Assembly (NCBI RefSeq): GCF_037120725.1
Contig: NZ_JBBAXC010000001.1
Coordinates: 1-64,000 of the forward strand
Direction: 5' to 3'
Source of the DNA: Bacillus spongiae
GTDB lineage: Bacteria > Bacillota > Bacilli > Bacillales > Bacillaceae_K
DNA length: 64,000 nucleotides
The stretch's first letter is position 1. Each line of letters begins with the position of its first letter. The notes beneath the pieces are model-generated. The model had not been told where the DNA came from. It saw only the letters and a list, made by a program, of their open reading frames with translations, and searched no databases. Shown piece by piece: positions 53,191-61,191 of the stretch. The position numbers and the translations under genes are program-made.

Positions 53191-55818
53191 ATGAAAAAGA
53201 AATTAGTCCTAATTGATGGTAATAGTATTGCATATCGAGCTTTTTTTGCTTTACCACTACTAAATAATAACAAAGGAATACATACAAATGCCGTGTATGG
53301 TTTTACAACAATGCTCATGAAGATATTAGAAGAAGAAAAACCATCACATATTTTGGTTGCATTTGACGCTGGAAAAACGACTTTCCGTCATTCAACATTT
53401 AAAGAATACAAGGGAGGGCGACAAAAAACTCCACCGGAATTATCCGAACAATTTCCTTTTATTCGAGAACTATTAGATGCATACGGTATTTCACGATATG
53501 AGTTAGAAAATTATGAGGCAGATGACATTATAGGTACACTCTCTCTTGAAGCAGAAAAGAATCAATTTGATGTGAAAATTATTTCTGGTGATAAAGACTT
53601 AACACAGCTTAGCTCTGAACAGACAACAGTAATGATTACTAAAAAAGGTATCACGGAGATGGAGGAATACACCCCAGTTCATATTAAGGAAAAATACGGA
53701 TTATCTGTTGAGCAAATTGTGGATATGAAAGGCTTAATGGGAGATAGTTCCGATAATATTCCAGGTGTACCTGGTGTAGGTGAAAAAACGGCAATAAAAT
53801 TATTAAAGCAATTTCAAACGGTTGAAGAATTATTGAACTCTATTGATCAAGTAAGTGGGAAAAAGTTGAAGGAAAAGTTAGAAGATAATAAACAGCAAGC
53901 CTTAATGAGTAAAGAGCTAGCCACGATCATTCGAGATGCGCCTGTAGAAGTAGGCGTGAAGAACCTTTCTTATGAAGGGGTCAATGCTGAAAAACTTAGT
54001 GAACTATTTAAAGATCTGGGCTTCCATTCTTTATTAGACAAATTAGATGTAGAAGATAATGAAGAAGAAGTGTTAGATGAAATTAACGTCCAAACGTTGA
54101 CAGAAATAAAAAGAGAGCATTTAACATCACCTTCATACTTATACGTTGAAATGCTTGAAGAGAATTACCATAAAGGTGAAATACTAGGGATTGGATTACA
54201 CAATCAAACAGGCACTTATTTTATTCCTTCTGAAGTGGCGTTTTCTTCCGATTTGTTCAAGGATTGGGTAGAAAATGAATCGGAGAGAAAAATAGTTTAT
54301 GATACAAAACAAACCATCGTGTCGTTCAGACGTAGTGGTTTTACTATTAAAGGAATTGATTTTGATGTATTAATTTCTGCATATATTATTAACCCTTCTG
54401 CTAATCATGATGATTTCGCTTCATTAGCAAAAAGTCAAGGAGTATTGGCGATAAAGACAGATGAAGCTGTTTATGGTAAGGGAGCAAAGAAAGCGGCCCC
54501 AGCTCAAGAAATAATAGGAGAACATGTTGGTCGGAAAGTATCAACACTAGAGCAATTAAGTAATACTCTCCAACGTGAACTTGAGACAAATAATCAATTT
54601 TCACTGTTAGAAGAACTTGAATTACCTTTAGCATTTATTCTAGCGGAGATGGAATTAAAAGGGGTAAAAGTAAATAGAGAACGACTCCAACGAATGGGTG
54701 AAGAATTAAATGATCAACTAAGAGCCATTGAAGGGAAAATCTATGAATTAGCAGGTGAAACTTTTAATATTAATTCGCCAAAACAACTTGGAGTTATTTT
54801 ATTTGAAAAGCTAGAACTTCCCGTTATAAAAAAGACGAAAACAGGCTATTCTACTTCAGCTGACGTATTAGAAAAGCTTCAGTCAAAACATGAGATTATT
54901 GACTTTATACTTCATTACCGTCAATTAGGCAAATTGAATTCAACTTACATTGAAGGTTTATTAAAAGTAGTAAATCAAGACACAAATAAAATCCATACCC
55001 GTTTTAATCAAGTATTAACTCAAACAGGAAGGTTAAGTTCAATAGATCCTAATTTACAAAACATACCGATTCGATTGGAAGAAGGGAGAAGAATTCGTCA
55101 AGCATTTGTGCCTTCAAAACCAGGATGGTTAATGTTTGCTGCTGACTATTCACAAATTGAGCTCCGCGTTTTAGCCCATATTGCTAATGATGAAAAATTA
55201 ATTCAAGCGTTCAAAGAAGGATTAGACATTCATACGAAAACGGCAATGGATGTGTTTGGTGTAAAGCAAGAAGAAGTGACATCAAATATGAGACGTCATG
55301 CGAAAGCTGTCAATTTTGGAATTGTTTATGGTATTAGTGATTATGGGTTGTCACAAAGCTTAAATATTACGCGAAAAGAAGCTGGGAAGTTTATTGAAAC
55401 GTATTTAAATAGCTTCCCTGGGGTTAAAGATTATATGGATAGTATTGTTTTAGATGCAAAGCAGAGAGGGTATGTTACGACTTTACTAAATCGCAGACGT
55501 TATATACCTGAAATAACTAGCCGAAACTTTAATTTAAAAAGCTTTGGAGAACGTACAGCGATGAATACCCCTATTCAAGGAAGCGCTGCAGACATCATAA
55601 AAAAAGCGATGATTCATATGGCTGAAGGGTTAAAGGAAAAGGGTTTACAAACTCGTCTTCTTCTTCAAGTACATGATGAACTGATTTTTGAAGCGCCAAA
55701 AGAAGAAATTGAAACATTAATACAGCTTGTTCCTGAAATAATGGAAAATGCAATTGAATTGTCCGTTCCGCTCAAGGTAGATTATTCATATGGTGAAACG
55801 TGGTATGATGCAAAATAG
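53191..55818 (+). CDS. polA: DNA polymerase I
   Basis: This 875-residue repair and Okazaki-maturation polymerase has an N-terminal 5'-3' nuclease domain (1-290, with LVAFDAGKTTFRH, ENYEADDIIGTLS and GDSSDNIPGVPGVGEKTA). The 3'-5' exonuclease-like domain (about 300-470) lacks the acidic catalytic residues, as in Bacillus Pol I. The polymerase domain (about 470-875) has motif A DYSQIELRVLAHI, motif B RRHAKAVNFGIVYG and motif C LQVHDELIFE. gggaggt precedes the start. mutM follows after 18 bases, so repair genes are co-transcribed. Confidence 0.98.
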   Translation: MKKKLVLIDGNSIAYRAFFALPLLNNNKGIHTNAVYGFTTMLMKILEEEKPSHILVAFDAGKTTFRHSTFKEYKGGRQKTPPELSEQFPFIRELLDAYGISRYELENYEADDIIGTLSLEAEKNQFDVKIISGDKDLTQLSSEQTTVMITKKGITEMEEYTPVHIKEKYGLSVEQIVDMKGLMGDSSDNIPGVPGVGEKTAIKLLKQFQTVEELLNSIDQVSGKKLKEKLEDNKQQALMSKELATIIRDAPVEVGVKNLSYEGVNAEKLSELFKDLGFHSLLDKLDVEDNEEEVLDEINVQTLTEIKREHLTSPSYLYVEMLEENYHKGEILGIGLHNQTGTYFIPSEVAFSSDLFKDWVENESERKIVYDTKQTIVSFRRSGFTIKGIDFDVLISAYIINPSANHDDFASLAKSQGVLAIKTDEAVYGKGAKKAAPAQEIIGEHVGRKVSTLEQLSNTLQRELETNNQFSLLEELELPLAFILAEMELKGVKVNRERLQRMGEELNDQLRAIEGKIYELAGETFNINSPKQLGVILFEKLELPVIKKTKTGYSTSADVLEKLQSKHEIIDFILHYRQLGKLNSTYIEGLLKVVNQDTNKIHTRFNQVLTQTGRLSSIDPNLQNIPIRLEEGRRIRQAFVPSKPGWLMFAADYSQIELRVLAHIANDEKLIQAFKEGLDIHTKTAMDVFGVKQEEVTSNMRRHAKAVNFGIVYGISDYGLSQSLNITRKEAGKFIETYLNSFPGVKDYMDSIVLDAKQRGYVTTLLNRRRYIPEITSRNFNLKSFGERTAMNTPIQGSAADIIKKAMIHMAEGLKEKGLQTRLLLQVHDELIFEAPKEEIETLIQLVPEIMENAIELSVPLKVDYSYGETWYDAK

Positions 55819-55836
55819 TTCGTTGAGGTGATAAAA

Positions 55837-56661
55837 ATGCCTGAATTACCGGAGGTTGAAACCGTAAAAAGAACGCTAAACGAATTAATTACGGAGAAAA
55901 CGATTAAATCTGTTTCTGTATATTGGTCCAAAATAATAAAAAAGCCAGAGGAAATAGAGCAGTTTCAAGATGCGCTTATCGGTGAAAAAATTGAGAAAGT
56001 TCGTAGGCGTGGAAAGTTCCTTATTATTGACACCACCCACTATTCTTTAGTTTCACATTTGAGAATGGAGGGGAAATATGGTTTATATAATGAAAAAGAT
56101 GAACTTGCTCCACATACTCATGTAATTTTTCATTTCGTTGATGAATCGGCATTAAGGTACCGAGATGTAAGAAAGTTTGGTACGATGCATTTGTTTCCTA
56201 AAGGAAAGGAAGAAGAAAGTCCCCCATTATCACGACTTGGTCCAGAACCATTTTCAGAGAAGTTCAGTCCAACTTTCCTTAAAGAGAAGTTAAACAAAAC
56301 TGAAAGAGCGGTCAAAGCAGCTCTTCTTGACCAATCATTATTAGTGGGTTTAGGTAATATTTATGTCGATGAAGTGTTATTTAAAGCTGGTGTTCATCCA
56401 GATAGAAAAGGAAAATCACTAAAAGAAGATGAAATTAACTTGCTTCATTCAGCCATACATAAAACGCTTAATGAAGCCGTCGAAAAGGGTGGTAGTACCA
56501 TTCGCTCATATATCAATAGTCAAGGGAAAATCGGTACATTTCAAGACTCATTATACGTGTATGGTCGAAAGGACAAACCTTGTAAGCAATGTGGAAACCC
56601 AATTAGTAAAAAGGTAACTGCTGGTCGTGGGACACATTATTGTGCTCATTGTCAGTCATAA
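55837..56661 (+). CDS. mutM: formamidopyrimidine-DNA glycosylase
   Basis: The 274-residue Fpg removes oxidised purines such as 8-oxoguanine and cuts the abasic site. ATG 55837 gives MPELPEVETVKRTL; after Met removal the N-terminal Pro is the nucleophile and Glu the acid. GTG 55828 overlaps the SD. The helix-two-turn-helix and the ring GLGNIYVDEVLFKAGVHP are clear. The C-terminal zinc finger has CKQCGNPISKKVTAGRG and YCAHC. The polA-mutM-coaE order is as in B. subtilis. Confidence 0.97.
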   Translation: MPELPEVETVKRTLNELITEKTIKSVSVYWSKIIKKPEEIEQFQDALIGEKIEKVRRRGKFLIIDTTHYSLVSHLRMEGKYGLYNEKDELAPHTHVIFHFVDESALRYRDVRKFGTMHLFPKGKEEESPPLSRLGPEPFSEKFSPTFLKEKLNKTERAVKAALLDQSLLVGLGNIYVDEVLFKAGVHPDRKGKSLKEDEINLLHSAIHKTLNEAVEKGGSTIRSYINSQGKIGTFQDSLYVYGRKDKPCKQCGNPISKKVTAGRGTHYCAHCQS

Positions 56662-56675
56662 ATACAGAATTTCTT

Positions 56676-56704
56676 TAACATGAAATTAGCTCCTTCCATA
56701 TACT
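56676..56704 (+). promoter_or_regulatory. possible SigmaE-type promoter of ytaF
   Basis: CATATACT (56697-56704) fits the SigmaE -10 CATACAHT at 7 of 8. TAACATG (56676-56682) at 14-base spacing is a fair -35. Transcription would start near 56711, inside the loop of the mutM terminator. Confidence 0.4.
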
Positions 56705-56736
56705 ATCGTAGCATTTTTTATGGAAGGGGCTTTTTG
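56688..56736 (+). terminator. mutM terminator overlapping the ytaF SD
   Basis: agctccttccata (56688-56700) pairs with tatggaaggggct (56719-56731) with one G-U, and TTTTT follows. The 3' arm contains the ytaF SD gaagggg. Confidence 0.8.
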
Positions 56737-56737
56737 T

Positions 56738-57364
56738 ATGAACAGTGATATTTCTTTATTATTACTTGCTTTTGCTGTTAGTTTAGATAGCTTTAGCACT
56801 GGTCTCACATACGGACTACGAAAAATGGGGATGCCCTTAAAGTCAATTTTGATCATTTCTTTCTGTTCAGCAGGCTCCCTCTTGGCTGCAATGTCATTAG
56901 GTCAAATGCTGCAAAATATATTGTCAGCAGATTGGGCTAGTCGAATCGGTGGACTCATTTTGGTTATGTTGGGACTATGGGTTCTCTACCAATTCTTTCA
57001 ACCAGAAAAGCAAGTGGAGCAAGATGGGACCATTTTAAATGTTGAAATTAAGTCTTTAGGTGTTGTAGTTCAAATTTTAAAAAGACCTCTTTCTGCTGAC
57101 ATTGACCGGTCTGGGACGATTACTGGAATTGAAGCCTTGCTACTCGGTGTCGCCCTATCGTTAGATGCTTTTGGAGCAGGAATAGGAGCAGCATTGCTTG
57201 GCTTTTCCCCGTTTTTTCTAGCTGTGTGTGTAGTATTAATGAGCTTTGCCTTTTTATCATCAGGATTGAAGTTAGGACAGCTTTTTTCTCATCTTCAATG
57301 GGTTCAAAGAGTATCCTTTTTGCCAGGAATCATATTAATTTTTATCGGAATTTTACGTTTCTAG
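56738..57364 (+). CDS. ytaF: sporulation membrane protein YtaF (MntP-like)
   Basis: The 208-residue protein has six predicted membrane helices in two related halves. The first is LLLLAFAVSLDSFSTGLTYG; its repeat near residue 135 is LLLGVALSLDAFGAGIGAAL, each with the acidic SLD motif of the MntP-type manganese-efflux fold. YtaF proteins occur in spore-formers; a cation transport role is plausible but unproven. ATG 56738 follows gaagggg. That SD lies in the 3' arm of the mutM terminator. coaE follows after 24 bases. Confidence 0.87.
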   Translation: MNSDISLLLLAFAVSLDSFSTGLTYGLRKMGMPLKSILIISFCSAGSLLAAMSLGQMLQNILSADWASRIGGLILVMLGLWVLYQFFQPEKQVEQDGTILNVEIKSLGVVVQILKRPLSADIDRSGTITGIEALLLGVALSLDAFGAGIGAALLGFSPFFLAVCVVLMSFAFLSSGLKLGQLFSHLQWVQRVSFLPGIILIFIGILRF

Positions 57365-57388
57365 TATCGAAGAAAGGGAGCAAATGAA

Positions 57389-57991
57389 ATGGTCTTAATT
57401 ATTGGGTTAACAGGTGGAATTGCTAGTGGAAAGAGTACAGTGTCTTCTCTGTTGAAGAAGAGAGGGTTCACAATCATAGACGCAGATATTGCAGCTAGAA
57501 AGGTTGTGCAACCTGGAGAAGAAGCTTATAAACAAATTATTAAAGAATTTGGTGAAGAAATTATTTTACCCAATAATGAAATTAACCGGCAAATGCTTGG
57601 CGAAATAATTTTCCATCAAGAGGGGAAACGAAAAAAATTAAATGGTATCGTTCATCCGGCAGTCCGAAAGACAATGATGGCTCAAAAAGAAGAAGCGATA
57701 GCAAACGGGAAAAAGACAATCTTTATGGATATCCCCTTGCTGTTTGAAAGTGACTTAGTGTGGATGGTCGACAAGATTCTGGTTGTCTACGTGGACCCTG
57801 CCACACAGCTATCTCGTTTAATGGAACGTAATCAGCTATTAGAAAGAGAGGCGATGGCGAGAATTTCCTCACAAATGTCATTAGAGGAAAAAGTGGACAG
57901 AGCCTCTGCTGTTGTTAATAATAATTCAACCATTGAAAATACAGATGAACAGCTAGAAGCACTATTAACGACCTGGAACCTACAGCCGTAA
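57389..57991 (+). CDS. coaE: dephospho-CoA kinase
   Basis: The 200-residue P-loop kinase phosphorylates the 3' hydroxyl of dephospho-CoA, the last step of CoA synthesis. The Walker A motif is GLTGGIASGKSTVS (residues 6-19). The catalytic DADIAARKVVQPGEEAY and the lid region RNQLLEREAMARISSQM follow. The length is normal. aaagggag precedes ATG 57389. It is expressed with ytaF and perhaps with polA-mutM by read-through. No strong terminator is seen before gapB. Confidence 0.96.
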   Translation: MVLIIGLTGGIASGKSTVSSLLKKRGFTIIDADIAARKVVQPGEEAYKQIIKEFGEEIILPNNEINRQMLGEIIFHQEGKRKKLNGIVHPAVRKTMMAQKEEAIANGKKTIFMDIPLLFESDLVWMVDKILVVYVDPATQLSRLMERNQLLEREAMARISSQMSLEEKVDRASAVVNNNSTIENTDEQLEALLTTWNLQP

Positions 57992-58187
57992 TGACTATTA
58001 CGATTGAGTACTGTTTCGTACCTTGAACCAAATAAAAATAGCTCCTTAATGTGATTGTTATTTTCAATAAGAAACATAATTGAGCTCGTGTGTATGAATG
58101 TGTTTTGTTTAGTTTGACTTCGGGTAGTTATTCAGAATTATTAAACATTTATAAAGAAGAAAAATAAATCACCTGCCTATCGGTTAA

Positions 58188-58231
58188 TATGTTATACTAA
58201 TTACAAGAATACCACTTAAAAGTATAACACT
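58188..58231 (+). promoter_or_regulatory. two CcpN-type boxes at the gapB promoter
   Basis: TATGTTATACT (58188-58198) fits the CcpN consensus TRTGHYATAYW fully and includes the -10 TATACT. AGTATAACACT (58221-58231) is the same box on the other strand with one mismatch (AGTGTTATACT). CcpN represses gapB on glucose in B. subtilis. The -35 is weak. Confidence 0.75.
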
Positions 58232-58250
58232 TATATTAGGGGGCGCCGAG

Positions 58251-59282
58251 ATGAAGGCAAAAGTTGCGATTAATGGGTTTGGCCGTATAGGTAGAATGGT
58301 TTTCCGAAAGGCTATGGAGGATAAAGAGTTAAATATAGCGGCTATAAATGCAAGTTATCCTGCTGAAACGTTAGCACATTTAATTAAATATGATACGACT
58401 CATGGTACTTTTGATGGTGAAGTTTTAGTAGAAGACAATAAGCTAGTTGTAAATGGACATAGAGTGCTACTTTTAAATAATCGTGACCCTGAACAATTAC
58501 CATGGAAAGACTTAGCTATTGATATTGTTATTGAAGCAACAGGAAAATTTAACTCTAAAGATAAAGCGGCATTACATGTCAAAGCTGGAGCAAAAAAAGT
58601 GATTTTAACTGCACCAGGGAAACAAGAAGATATCACCATTGTGATGGGCGTAAATGAAAGCGCATTAAATATTGAAAAACATACAATCATCTCAAATGCA
58701 TCTTGCACAACAAATTGCTTAGCTCCTGTTGTAAAAGTCTTGGATGATCAATTTGGAATTGAGAACGGTCTAATGACCACCATACATGCGTATACAAATG
58801 ATCAAAATAATATCGATAACCCTCATAAAGACTTACGCAGAGCAAGAGGGTGCGCACAGTCTATTATTCCAACGACGACAGGTGCTGCTAAAGCACTTTC
58901 ACTTGTCTTACCACATTTGAATGGGAAGCTACATGGAATGGCATTACGCGTACCGACTCCGAATGTATCACTTGTAGATCTAGTAGTGGATTTAAAGCAA
59001 GATGTCACAGTAGATACGATTAATCATGCTTTTCAAACAGCAGCAAAGGGATCGTTTGATGGAATCATTCAATATACAACTGAGCCACTTGTATCGGTTG
59101 ATTTTAACACGAATCCACATTCGGCAATTATAGATGGATTATCTACAATGGTCATGGAAAATCGGAAAGTGAAAGTTCTTGCTTGGTATGATAATGAGTG
59201 GGGATATTCATGTAGAGTTGTAGACTTAACAAAGCATGTAGCAAGTTTGATGAATCAAGAGGTACAAATGAAGATAAGCTAA
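58251..59282 (+). CDS. gapB: gluconeogenic glyceraldehyde-3-phosphate dehydrogenase GapB
   Basis: The 343-residue GAPDH has active-site Cys152 in SNASCTTNCLAP and His in HAYTNDQNN. The cofactor loop reads AINASYP where glycolytic GapA has an Asp that selects NAD. This supports NADP preference and the gluconeogenic direction, as for B. subtilis GapB. A gggggcg SD lies before ATG 58251. Two CcpN-type boxes at the promoter indicate repression on glucose. A terminator separates it from speD, although in B. subtilis the two form an operon. Confidence 0.95.
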   Translation: MKAKVAINGFGRIGRMVFRKAMEDKELNIAAINASYPAETLAHLIKYDTTHGTFDGEVLVEDNKLVVNGHRVLLLNNRDPEQLPWKDLAIDIVIEATGKFNSKDKAALHVKAGAKKVILTAPGKQEDITIVMGVNESALNIEKHTIISNASCTTNCLAPVVKVLDDQFGIENGLMTTIHAYTNDQNNIDNPHKDLRRARGCAQSIIPTTTGAAKALSLVLPHLNGKLHGMALRVPTPNVSLVDLVVDLKQDVTVDTINHAFQTAAKGSFDGIIQYTTEPLVSVDFNTNPHSAIIDGLSTMVMENRKVKVLAWYDNEWGYSCRVVDLTKHVASLMNQEVQMKIS

Positions 59283-59297
59283 ACATTATATATTTAT

Positions 59298-59330
59298 GAA
59301 AAAGCCTGTGTTGTACAGGCTTTTTCGTTT
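59298..59330 (+). terminator. gapB terminator
   Basis: A 12-bp perfect stem gaaaaagcctgt/acaggctttttc (59298-59309, 59315-59326). Confidence 0.9.
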
Positions 59331-59471
59331 TGTCAAAATGTTTATCACTCATGTAATTTAATGCAATCTTTAAAGTAGTAGAATGTTTTCTACCTAGTAA
59401 AGGAAGAGTCATTCAATATACATACTAAATTCAAAATCAATAGCTAGTGCGCAAAATATTTAAAAAGGTTA

Positions 59472-59500
59472 TTGCAAAATGAAAATAAACAAAGTATACT
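59472..59500 (+). promoter_or_regulatory. SigmaA promoter of speD
   Basis: TTGCAA (59472-59477), 17 bases and TATACT (59495-59500). Start at about 59507, giving a leader of about 150 nt. 59331-59471 shows nothing further. Confidence 0.7.
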
Positions 59501-59506
59501 ATTTTT

Positions 59507-59657
59507 CGTGAACTTCTTGATTGCAAAAAGTACTTATATGGCTACTTAAAGGGTTAGGACCTCTTCGGACTAACTTTCCCCCGTGGTAGTTATATTACTG
59601 CGTTAGAGTTGAGTTCATTTTGACAAAAAAAATCGATGTCAAAGGGGGAAGCGACTA
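59507..59657 (+). promoter_or_regulatory. long speD leader with SD/anti-SD pairing
   Basis: tttccccc (59575-59582) can pair with the SD gggggaag (59644-59651). The same C tract can instead pair with ggg at 59551-59553 as an extension of the hairpin gttag/ctaac (59553-59557, 59570-59574). The two states exclude each other, as in translational riboswitches. The ligand, if any, is unknown. Confidence 0.35.
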
Positions 59658-60038
59658 ATGGAAACAATGGGTCGTCATGTAATTTCAGAATTATGGGGCT
59701 GTGACTTTGAAAAGCTAAATAATATGGAAAAAATAGAGCAAATTTTTGTAGATGCTGCATTAAAATCAGGTGCTGAAGTAAGAGAGGTTGCCTTTCATAA
59801 ATTTGCACCACAAGGTGTGAGTGGAGTAGTGATAATTTCTGAATCTCACTTAACTATTCATAGTTTCCCAGAACATGGTTATGCTAGTATAGATGTATAT
59901 ACATGTGGGGATATGGATCCGAATATTGCCGCAAATCATATTGCAGATGCATTAAATGCACAAACACGTGAAAATATTGAAATTCCACGAGGAATGGGTC
60001 CTGTTCAAATGAAACGACCGGAAGTAAAAGCGCTATAA
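59658..60038 (+). CDS. speD: S-adenosylmethionine decarboxylase proenzyme
   Basis: The 126-residue prokaryotic class 1B AdoMetDC supplies decarboxylated SAM for spermidine. The self-cleavage site is Glu62-Ser63 (IISE/SHLT), where Ser63 becomes the pyruvoyl group. The conserved [18 protein letters not shown] follows. The sequence is almost that of B. subtilis SpeD. aaagggggaag precedes the start. It has its own promoter, a long leader and a strong terminator, so it is separate from gapB. Confidence 0.97.
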   Translation: METMGRHVISELWGCDFEKLNNMEKIEQIFVDAALKSGAEVREVAFHKFAPQGVSGVVIISESHLTIHSFPEHGYASIDVYTCGDMDPNIAANHIADALNAQTRENIEIPRGMGPVQMKRPEVKAL

Positions 60039-60051
60039 TGCTGATAAATAC

Positions 60052-60088
60052 AAAAGAGGTGTATGTCAACATACACCTCTTTTCGTTA
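60052..60088 (+). terminator. speD terminator
   Basis: 15-base perfect arms (60052-60066, 60069-60083). Confidence 0.85.
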
Positions 60089-60143
60089 TATTACTGTCAG
60101 ATCATTTGACATTAAACTGATTTTACATAAGGAGGAGTAAAAA

Positions 60144-60521
60144 ATGGCTGGTCTAAAAACACTTTTTATTCGTTTTAGTCAGGAATGTGAAACATCGGAT
60201 ATGCATCAAGACCAAGAGCTACAAACACAATATTATAAAGCATCTTTTGACAAAGTAATGTCAATCGTTGAGGAATTATTTTCCTCAAAAGAATACAAAA
60301 TTCAATCTGTGTCCAAAGATCATGGGGAAATTTCAGTAGGAAAAAGTGGGAAACTTTTTATAGTAGCTACTGTTTTAACAGTTCAGCCTTTTGAAACGGC
60401 TGTAGATTTTAAAGTAACTGCTGATAAAACAGTCATCACAGGGGCATACCCTAGATTAAAAACAGAAATCCTTTCCTACTACAGAAAACTGAATCAACAA
60501 TTAACTCCTGTAAAAAAATAA
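60144..60521 (+). CDS. hypothetical cytosolic protein
   Basis: The 125-residue protein has no signal peptide or membrane helix. It contains an alternating alpha/beta pattern (VMSIVEELFSSKEYKIQSVS, EISVGKSGKLFIVATVLTVQ, VDFKVTADKTVITGAYPRLK). It is similar in style to small conserved Bacillus proteins of unknown function, and I recognise no domain. aaggaggag precedes the start and a terminator follows, so it is a single-gene unit between speD and nrdR. Confidence 0.75.
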   Translation: MAGLKTLFIRFSQECETSDMHQDQELQTQYYKASFDKVMSIVEELFSSKEYKIQSVSKDHGEISVGKSGKLFIVATVLTVQPFETAVDFKVTADKTVITGAYPRLKTEILSYYRKLNQQLTPVKK

Positions 60522-60523
60522 GG

Positions 60524-60560
60524 CGATTGGCCTTATTTTTTTATTTTTTCAGAGTAGAGC
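60524..60560 (+). terminator. terminator of the gene at 60144
   Basis: aaaataaggc/gccttatttt (60525-60534, 60540-60549) is followed by T-rich DNA, directly behind the stop. Confidence 0.85.
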
Positions 60561-60659
60561 AAAAGATTCTACCCTATCACGTTCCTTCTTCACTTGTGTA
60601 ATAGACGTCTTTTCTATAAGATAAAAGAAATAGATATTTGTTTGAGCGGAGTTGATGAA

Positions 60660-61121
60660 ATGAAATGTCCATCTTGCCATACGAATGCAACGAGAGTTGT
60701 CGATTCACGTCCAGTTGATGATGGCCGTTCGATTAGAAGAAGAAGAGAATGTGAAGAATGTACTCATCGATTTACGACATTTGAAAAGATTGAAGAACTT
60801 CCGTTGATTGTCGTTAAAAAGGAAGGTACAAGGGAAGAATTTAGTCGGGAAAAAATGTTGAGAGGGCTCATAAAAGCATGCGAGAAACGTCCAGTTGCAT
60901 TAGAAGAATTGGAACAAATTACGTCCTCTATTGAAAAGGAGCTTCGAAGAGAAGGTAGTTCAGAAATTCATTCGGAAATAATCGGCGAGAAAATCATGGA
61001 TCGATTAGCAAAAGTGGATGAAGTTGCATACGTACGATTTGCATCCGTATATAGGCAGTTTAAAGATATAAATGTATTCCTTGATGAATTAAAAGAATTA
61101 ATAAAAAAAGAGCAATCATGA
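60660..61121 (+). CDS. nrdR: ribonucleotide reductase repressor NrdR
   Basis: The 153-residue protein has an N-terminal zinc ribbon (Cys3, Cys6, Cys31, Cys34: KCPSC...RRRECEEC) and an ATP-cone domain (about 49-139, [20 protein letters not shown]). It senses dATP/ATP and represses nrd operons at NrdR boxes. ATG 60660 lies behind ggagttg; the upstream frame is non-coding. It begins the nrdR-dnaB-dnaI run, as in B. subtilis. Confidence 0.96.
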   Translation: MKCPSCHTNATRVVDSRPVDDGRSIRRRRECEECTHRFTTFEKIEELPLIVVKKEGTREEFSREKMLRGLIKACEKRPVALEELEQITSSIEKELRREGSSEIHSEIIGEKIMDRLAKVDEVAYVRFASVYRQFKDINVFLDELKELIKKEQS

Positions 61122-61150
61122 GCTAAAGGAGTTTGTTTTAGCTCTTTTCT
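61120..61150 (+). terminator. nrdR terminator
   Basis: gagctaaa/tttagctc (61120-61127, 61137-61144) is followed by TTTT, 42 bases before dnaB. It probably attenuates rather than fully blocks. Confidence 0.65.
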
Positions 61151-61191
61151 CTATTTATTATGAAATAGACGTAAAGAAAGGTTGAAGGGGT

